DNA from: Silvibacterium acidisoli
GTDB taxonomy: Bacteria > Acidobacteriota > Terriglobia > Terriglobales > Acidobacteriaceae
Direction of reading: 5' to 3'
NCBI GenBank assembly: GCA_022870745.1
Contig: CP085323.1
Location: forward strand, 3,534,001 to 3,598,000
Length of the DNA: 64,000 nt
The notes beneath the pieces are model-generated. The model made no database searches. It had not been told where the DNA came from and was given only the letters and a program-made list of their open reading frames with translations. The position numbers and the translations under genes are program-made. Numbering within the stretch: the stretch's first letter is position 1; every line of letters begins with the position of its first letter. Positions 59,316-64,000 of this stretch are shown piece after piece.

Positions 59316-60034
59316 TACGATTGGCCTTTCGTTGTGTCTCCGCCGGCAAGCGCCTTCTTGATGTTTGCCTCGATCTCGTCCCGGTCAACGAGACCGACCG
59401 TTGATCCTACAACCTTTCCGGTGCGATCCACGTAGAAAGTCGTTGGCAGGTTATCGATTCCCCCGTAGGGTTTTGCGACATTGCTGTCGTCATAGAGCAC
59501 GGGATAATCGATTCCGAGTTTCGCTGCGCCTTCCGCGATTTCGCGCTTTTCCTTGAGCAGCGCGGCCGGGTCGTCGAGGTCGAGATCGTCTTCTGAGACA
59601 CCCAGGATCTCCAGCCCCTGGCCCGCATACTGCCCGCGCAGCTTCACCAGCCAAGGAATCTCAACCTTGCAGGGGCCGCACCATGTCGCCCAGAAATCGA
59701 TCACGACCGCCTTGCCTTTGTAGCTCGAGAGCGAGACCTTCTTGCCGTTCGTATCGGACAGCTTGAATTCCGGTGCCTGCTTGTTGGCCAGGGGATTTGT
59801 AAAAACCGGCTCGGGAGAATCTGTGCCCTTTGTAGGGGACTGCGACAGCACCGCCTGGATCTGCTTTGCCTTGGCCTGTTCCGCGGCGCGGCGGCGATAA
59901 TTCGCCAGACCCGCCCACACCATGACTGCCAATACCGCAACGACTACCGCAACGACCAGAAGATTCCGTTTCACGTCTTTGTCCGCCTTTGCCTTCCCCT
60001 TTATTCTAGTCGAGCCGCTGTCCTCTGATAGCAT
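59315..60034 (-). CDS. TlpA/ResA-like membrane-anchored thioredoxin
   Basis: 239 residues from ATG 60034; GTG 59974, right before the membrane segment, is a serious alternative. One N-terminal anchor (NLLVVAVVVAVLAVMVWAGL), a short linker, and a thioredoxin-like domain of ~150 residues with APEFKLSDTNGKKVSLSSYK and the redox site DFWATWCGPCKVEIP (WCGPC), then NLPTTFYVDRTGKVV with the cis-proline region. It faces the periplasm and may reduce cytochrome c or other disulfides with the neighbouring DsbD-N protein. Confidence 0.93.
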   Translation of the reverse strand: MLSEDSGSTRIKGKAKADKDVKRNLLVVAVVVAVLAVMVWAGLANYRRRAAEQAKAKQIQAVLSQSPTKGTDSPEPVFTNPLANKQAPEFKLSDTNGKKVSLSSYKGKAVVIDFWATWCGPCKVEIPWLVKLRGQYAGQGLEILGVSEDDLDLDDPAALLKEKREIAEGAAKLGIDYPVLYDDSNVAKPYGGIDNLPTTFYVDRTGKVVGSTVGLVDRDEIEANIKKALAGGDTTKGQS

Positions 60035-60041
60035 CGACTCT

Positions 60042-61019
60042 TTGACGGAACACACACCATCCCGGCTGGTTCGCATTGAGGCCGAAGCGCTGCTCGCGCT
60101 TGCCGAACGTCTCGATGGCCCGATGGCCGCCGGCTTTGAGCGCGCGGTGTCGATCGTGCAGCAGTGTGGCGACGCTCGCGGACGTGTCGTCGTGACCGGC
60201 ATGGGCAAGAGCGGCATCATCGCGCAGAAAATTGCGGCCACGCTCAGTTCTACCGGAAGTCCGGCGCTTTTTCTGCACCCGGCTGAAGCGGTTCATGGCG
60301 ACCTCGGCATGCTCACCCGCGGAGATGTGGTCATCGCGCTCTCGGCCAGCGGAGAGACCGAAGAGATTCTGCGTCTTCTGGTGACGATTCGCCGCATCGG
60401 CGACGCTCTGATCAGCTTTTGCTGCGATATGAACTCCACGCTCGCGAAAGCCAGCGATGTGGCTCTCGATTGCGGCGTTCCCGCCGAAGCCTGCGGCATG
60501 GGGTTGGCGCCCACAGCTTCCACCACTGCCATGCTGGCTCTCGGAGATGCATTGGCTATCGCGGTTTCGCTCAGAAAAGGGTTCCGGCCTGAAGATTTCG
60601 CCAGTCTGCACCCGGGGGGCAAGCTGGGCAAGAAGCTGGCGAACATCCGCCAGCTGATGCACACCGGCGAGGCCATTCCGCGCGTGACACCGGAGACCTC
60701 GATGACCGAGGTCATCTACGAAATGTCGCGAAAGAAGCTGGGAGTCACGACCGTCGAAGCAGGGGGAAAGCTGGTAGGCATTATCAGCGACGGAGACCTG
60801 CGCCGCCTGCTCGAGCAGGACGGTCCCGAGGCACTCAAAAAGACCGCTGGGGAAGCGATGAATCCGAAGCCGATGACGATCTCAGCCGATCAGCTGGCCG
60901 TGCGCGCCCTGAGCCTGATGGAAGAGAAGAAGATTACTTCGCTGGTCGCGGTCGACGCGGAAGGGAAGATCGAAGGGGTCGTACACCTGCACGATCTTTG
61001 GGAAATAGAGTTGATCTAG
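60042..61019 (+). CDS. kdsD: KdsD, arabinose-5-phosphate isomerase (KpsF/GutQ family)
   Basis: 325 residues from TTG 60042; the frame is open back to ATG 59922, but that part overlaps tlpA on the other strand. It converts ribulose-5-P to arabinose-5-P for Kdo in LPS. SIS domain (~30-180) with VVVTGMGKSGIIAQKIAATL, SASGETEEILRLL and HPGGKLGKKL, then two CBS domains (~200-325: VIYEMSRKKLGVTTVEAGGK, GIISDGDLRRLL, and TSLVAVDAEGKIEGVVHLHD). No Shine-Dalgarno; TAGCAT ends seven bases before the TTG. Confidence 0.93.
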   Translation: MTEHTPSRLVRIEAEALLALAERLDGPMAAGFERAVSIVQQCGDARGRVVVTGMGKSGIIAQKIAATLSSTGSPALFLHPAEAVHGDLGMLTRGDVVIALSASGETEEILRLLVTIRRIGDALISFCCDMNSTLAKASDVALDCGVPAEACGMGLAPTASTTAMLALGDALAIAVSLRKGFRPEDFASLHPGGKLGKKLANIRQLMHTGEAIPRVTPETSMTEVIYEMSRKKLGVTTVEAGGKLVGIISDGDLRRLLEQDGPEALKKTAGEAMNPKPMTISADQLAVRALSLMEEKKITSLVAVDAEGKIEGVVHLHDLWEIELI

Positions 61020-61087
61020 CTGGTGAAGCGGTTTTTAGCAATCAGCGGGACTTCGTCCAGTGAATCCCTGATTCCTGAGCCCTGCCT

Positions 61088-61429
61088 TTAAAGCCTCTCC
61101 GCCTCGTCGACCGTCGCAGTCATCGGAATCAGGGCATCGACGTGCGTCAGCTCGAAAAGCTCAATCACCCGCGGAGTTGCACCCGAGGCGATCAGCTTGT
61201 GTCCCCGGCGTTGCGCTGAGACGTAGTAGTTGATGATGACGCCCATTCCGGCCGAGTCCATGTAGGGTACGCCCGCCAGGTCGAGGATCGTGACCGCCGG
61301 CTGTTCCCGGGCGAGTTCCGTCTTGAGCAGGATGAAGTTCCGCAGATTGAGGGGGCCGTCGAGACGCACGATACGAGTGCTGTCCGTCGTTCCTCTCGAA
61401 GCTGAGATGGTTAAGCTGTCCTGCGCCAT
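61088..61429 (-). CDS. STAS-domain protein (anti-sigma factor antagonist-like)
   Basis: 113 residues from ATG 61429; ATG 61459 is a longer possibility. A single STAS domain with RIVRLDGPLNLRNFILLKTE and the phosphorylatable serine motif YMDSAGMGVIINYY, then GATPRVIELFELTHVDALIP. Such proteins bind anti-sigma kinases of the RsbW/SpoIIAB type, but none is adjacent, so a partner elsewhere or another regulatory use is likely. It converges with kdsD. Confidence 0.85.
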   Translation of the reverse strand: MAQDSLTISASRGTTDSTRIVRLDGPLNLRNFILLKTELAREQPAVTILDLAGVPYMDSAGMGVIINYYVSAQRRGHKLIASGATPRVIELFELTHVDALIPMTATVDEAERL

Positions 61430-61553
61430 AAACGTGAAAGCCCTGCGAGCCCTTCTCATTCATGGAGGGGCTTGATGTTACAACAGGTCGATTGATCGCC
61501 GAAGGCCGCTCCTGCCTTATGATGAACAGGACACCCACCTCGCCGGAGGAAGT

Positions 61554-62690
61554 TTGCTTTACTGGCTCTTATATCAAAAGCTGTTTCCGTACTTTCGACC
61601 CTTCCGGGTCTTCCGATACCTGACCTTCCGCACGGCTTTTGCAACCATCACCGCACTTTTGATTGCTCTGCTGGTCGGCCCCTACATCATACAGAAACTG
61701 CGGGAGTTTCAGATCGGCCAGTACATCCGCGAGGAGGGCCCGAAGGCTCACCAGAAAAAAGCGGGAACTCCGACCATGGGTGGCGTGCTGATCTGCATCG
61801 CCGTTCTGCTGCCCACACTTCTGTGGTCTGACCTGTCCAATCCGTTCGTCTGGATCACGGTCGGATCGACGCTCGCCTTCGGCCTTATCGGCTTCGCCGA
61901 TGATTACATTAAGGTCGTGCACCGCCGGAACCTCGGCCTGACTTCGCGCGCCAAGATGGGGTACCAGATCCTCGCATCGCTCTGCGTCGCCGTCGCGCTG
62001 GTTGCACTGCAGACGCAGGGCAGCTACTCGACCCAGCTCTCCGTACCGTTTATCAAGAACTTCCGTCCGCATCTTCATATCGGGATGCTCTCGCATATTC
62101 CGCATCTCGCCCTGATCGCCTTCCTGCCCTTCGTGCTGTTCGTCGTGCTGGTGCTGGTGGCTTCGAGCAATGCCGTAAATCTGACCGACGGCCTCGACGG
62201 CCTCGCCATCGGTTGCACGATCATTACCGCCGGCGCCCTGACCGTACTCACTTATGTCAGCGGACACGTCGTCTTTTCCGACTATCTTGAACTGGCGCGT
62301 ATGCCAATGGTCGGCGAGCTGACTATCTTCTGCGGATCCATGGTGGGGGCGAGCATCGGCTTCCTCTGGTACAACGCCCACCCGGCCGAGGTTTTCATGG
62401 GCGATGTTGGATCGCTCGCACTCGGCGGGGCGATCGGCACTGTCGCCGTCATTATCCGGCAGGAGCTTCTGCTGCCCCTCATTGGCGGCATTTTCGTCCT
62501 GGAAGCCGCTTCGGTTATTTTGCAGGTGGGTAGTTACAAGTTGCGGAAAGGGAAACGCATCTTCAAGATGGCGCCCCTCCACCATCACTTCGAGCTGCTC
62601 GGCTGGTCGGAGTCGAAGGTCATTGCCCGCTTCTGGATCCTCGCCCTGGTGTTTGCACTCTTTGCACTCACCACCCTCAAGCTCCGATAA
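61554..62690 (+). CDS. mraY: MraY, phospho-MurNAc-pentapeptide transferase
   Basis: 378 residues from TTG 61554, with GGAGGAAG before it. It forms lipid I on undecaprenyl phosphate in the inner membrane. About ten membrane segments; family blocks: [20 protein letters not shown] (region of the first conserved Asp loop), [20 protein letters not shown] with the DD motif, [35 protein letters not shown] and the HHHFE motif ([14 protein letters not shown]). It starts the cell-wall pair mraY-murD. Confidence 0.96.
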   Translation: MLYWLLYQKLFPYFRPFRVFRYLTFRTAFATITALLIALLVGPYIIQKLREFQIGQYIREEGPKAHQKKAGTPTMGGVLICIAVLLPTLLWSDLSNPFVWITVGSTLAFGLIGFADDYIKVVHRRNLGLTSRAKMGYQILASLCVAVALVALQTQGSYSTQLSVPFIKNFRPHLHIGMLSHIPHLALIAFLPFVLFVVLVLVASSNAVNLTDGLDGLAIGCTIITAGALTVLTYVSGHVVFSDYLELARMPMVGELTIFCGSMVGASIGFLWYNAHPAEVFMGDVGSLALGGAIGTVAVIIRQELLLPLIGGIFVLEAASVILQVGSYKLRKGKRIFKMAPLHHHFELLGWSESKVIARFWILALVFALFALTTLKLR

Positions 62691-62756
62691 TCACAGTGCC
62701 GGACGTGCAACAATGGCCTGTCCGGCACGCCCTTCGATAAGATCAGAGTCGTGAAC

Positions 62757-64000
62757 ATGGAATTCAAAGGCAAAAAAGTCCTCGTCGTCGGGTTGGGTAA
62801 GTCTGGCCTCGCTGCCGCTCTATTTTTGCGCCGCCGGGGCGCGCAGGTGACCGTGTCCGATGTCCGCAGCGCCCAGGCGCTCGGCAAGGATCTGCCCGCG
62901 CTTCTGGACCAGGGCATCGCCGTCGAAGCCGGAGGCCACGGCCTTCTCACGTTTCGCCGCCAGGATCTGATCGTCGTCAGCCCCGGCGTCCCTCTCAATA
63001 CGCCGGAACTGGCGCAGGTGCGCAACTTCGGCCTGCCGATCATCGGCGAAATCGAGCTGGCCTCGCAGTACCTGAAGGGCAAAACCATTGCCATCACCGG
63101 ATCGAACGGCAAGACGACGACCACCAGCCTTTGCGGAGAGATTCTAGCGGCTGCGGGGCTGCCGGTTACAGTTGGCGGCAACATTGGCATTCCGGTCATC
63201 GCGCTGGTCGACGAGTCCCGCGAAGATGGCTGGTCGGTGCTTGAAATCTCGAGCTTCCAGCTTGAAACGACCCAGACCTTCCGTCCGGATATCGCCGTCA
63301 TCCTCAATGTCACCCCCGACCACCTCGATCGCCACGGCAGCTTTGAGAACTACGTCGCGGCGAAGGAAAAGATCTTCGCGAACCAGAACGCGGACGACGC
63401 CTTGGTACTGAATGCCGACGACGATGTGACCCATCGCGCCGCCGCCCGCGCAAAGAGCCGCGTCTACTGGTTCAGTGCAAAGCGTGTCGTTCGCCAGGGC
63501 GCTTTCGTTCACGAGGGAGCCATCGTCTACCGCGCCTCGGAGCCGTCCGCGCCGGAGTTCATCCTCAAGCTCGATTCGATCCCGCTGAAGGGTTCGCATA
63601 ATGTCGAGAATGTTCTCGCCGCCGTCTGCGCCGCGCGCCTCGCCGGGGTTGAAGCCGAGGCCATTCGTGCTGCGGTCGAGAGCTTCCGCGCCGTCGAGCA
63701 CCGGCTGGAGTTTGTAGCCAGCGTCAACGGCGTCGCCTACTACAACGACTCCAAGGCGACCAACGTGGACGCCGCCATCAAGGCTATCGCCGCCTTCCCG
63801 CAGGGTATTCACCTGATCCTGGGCGGCAAGGACAAAGGTTCCGATTACCGTACGATGCGTCCGCTGATCCAGGAGCGGGTGCGCACGGTCTACACCATCG
63901 GGGCCGCTGCCGAAAAGATCACCACGCATCTGGAAGGCGCAGCGCCGCTTGTAGCCGCGGGCACCCTCGAAGATGCTCTGCAGAAGGCTGCCGAGTCGGC
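62757..64000 (+). CDS. murD: MurD, UDP-MurNAc-L-Ala:D-Glu ligase, 3' end outside window
   Basis: 414 codons are present and the frame runs off the window end. Start ATG 62757, or GTG 62751 six bases before. N-terminal Rossmann region (LVVGLGKSGLAAALFLRRRG), ATP-binding loop GSNGKTTTTSL, LEISSFQLETT, NVTPDHLDRHGSFENYVAAK, and Mur-ligase C-terminal YYNDSKATNVDAA and LILGGKDKGSDY. It adds D-Glu to UDP-MurNAc-L-Ala in the cytoplasm. It follows mraY by 66 bases. Confidence 0.96.
   Translation, partial: MEFKGKKVLVVGLGKSGLAAALFLRRRGAQVTVSDVRSAQALGKDLPALLDQGIAVEAGGHGLLTFRRQDLIVVSPGVPLNTPELAQVRNFGLPIIGEIELASQYLKGKTIAITGSNGKTTTTSLCGEILAAAGLPVTVGGNIGIPVIALVDESREDGWSVLEISSFQLETTQTFRPDIAVILNVTPDHLDRHGSFENYVAAKEKIFANQNADDALVLNADDDVTHRAAARAKSRVYWFSAKRVVRQGAFVHEGAIVYRASEPSAPEFILKLDSIPLKGSHNVENVLAAVCAARLAGVEAEAIRAAVESFRAVEHRLEFVASVNGVAYYNDSKATNVDAAIKAIAAFPQGIHLILGGKDKGSDYRTMRPLIQERVRTVYTIGAAAEKITTHLEGAAPLVAAGTLEDALQKAAES

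Overview
The window is a 64 kb chromosomal segment of a GC-rich, Gram-negative soil-type bacterium, most probably of the Acidobacteriaceae (Terriglobia, Acidobacteriota). This placement is an inference from the mix of genes: a Tol-Pal envelope operon, hopanoid genes (squalene-hopene cyclase and HpnH), a large FG-GAP/Ig-like secreted protein with an internal hydrophobic hairpin, LexA, and KdsD/MraY/MurD in a compact chromosome. I saw no rRNA, tRNA, CRISPR array, transposase or prophage gene.

Layout. 1-5.9 kb: 3' end of a sugar-phosphate isomerase/epimerase, a terminator, a 1065-residue FG-GAP secreted protein and small envelope or secreted proteins. 5.1-11.5 kb (minus strand): tolQ-tolR-tolA/tonB-tolB-pal, an internal terminator, cpoB, a small hydrophilic protein and a TPR protein. 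11.9-18.8 kb: assorted single genes, namely a SnoaL-like protein, a rifamycin ADP-ribosyltransferase (arr), a secreted unknown, recN, an esterase, and a divergent SDR/HxlR pair with a likely operator. 18.9-23.6 kb: ispH, shc and hpnH, an isoprenoid-to-hopanoid block closed by a strong terminator. 23.6-26.2 kb: a secreted six-hairpin-type glycosidase and lexA.

26.5-56.1 kb is one long, almost uninterrupted flagellar region: an OmpR-type response regulator, a sigma-54 activator without a DNA-binding domain, then flgB-flgC-fliE-fliF-fliG-fliH-fliI-fliJ-fliK-flgD-flgE, a terminator, fliN-fliO-fliP-fliQ-fliR-flhB-flhA-fliA-fliM-fliN/Y, an MshEN-like (candidate c-di-GMP-binding) protein, cheY-cheX, flgF-flgG-flgA(frameshifted)-flgH-flgI-flgJ-flgM-flgN-like-flgK-flgL. 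Its regulation can be read partly from the DNA. GG-N10-GC sigma-54 promoter candidates precede flgB, fliK and flgF, with weaker ones before flgK and the first fliN. Sigma-28 promoter matches precede cheY and flgM. The activator, FliA and FlgM are all encoded inside the cluster, so a sigma-54-to-sigma-28 hierarchy with anti-sigma feedback is the simplest reading. Flagellin, fliD, fliS, motAB, flhF, flhG and fliL are not in this window.

56.2-64 kb: an ABC exporter pair, a DsbD-N-domain protein with a TlpA-type thioredoxin, kdsD (LPS Kdo pathway), a STAS-domain protein, mraY and the first two thirds of murD (peptidoglycan), which runs off the end.

The points most worth a second look are the sigma-54/sigma-28 circuit driven by an activator with no HTH, the stand-alone zinc-knuckle plus MshEN protein in the flagellar operon, the frameshift in flgA, the extended HpnH, and a recurrent TAnnnT box 6-8 nt before start codons that lack a Shine-Dalgarno sequence, which suggests leaderless transcripts.
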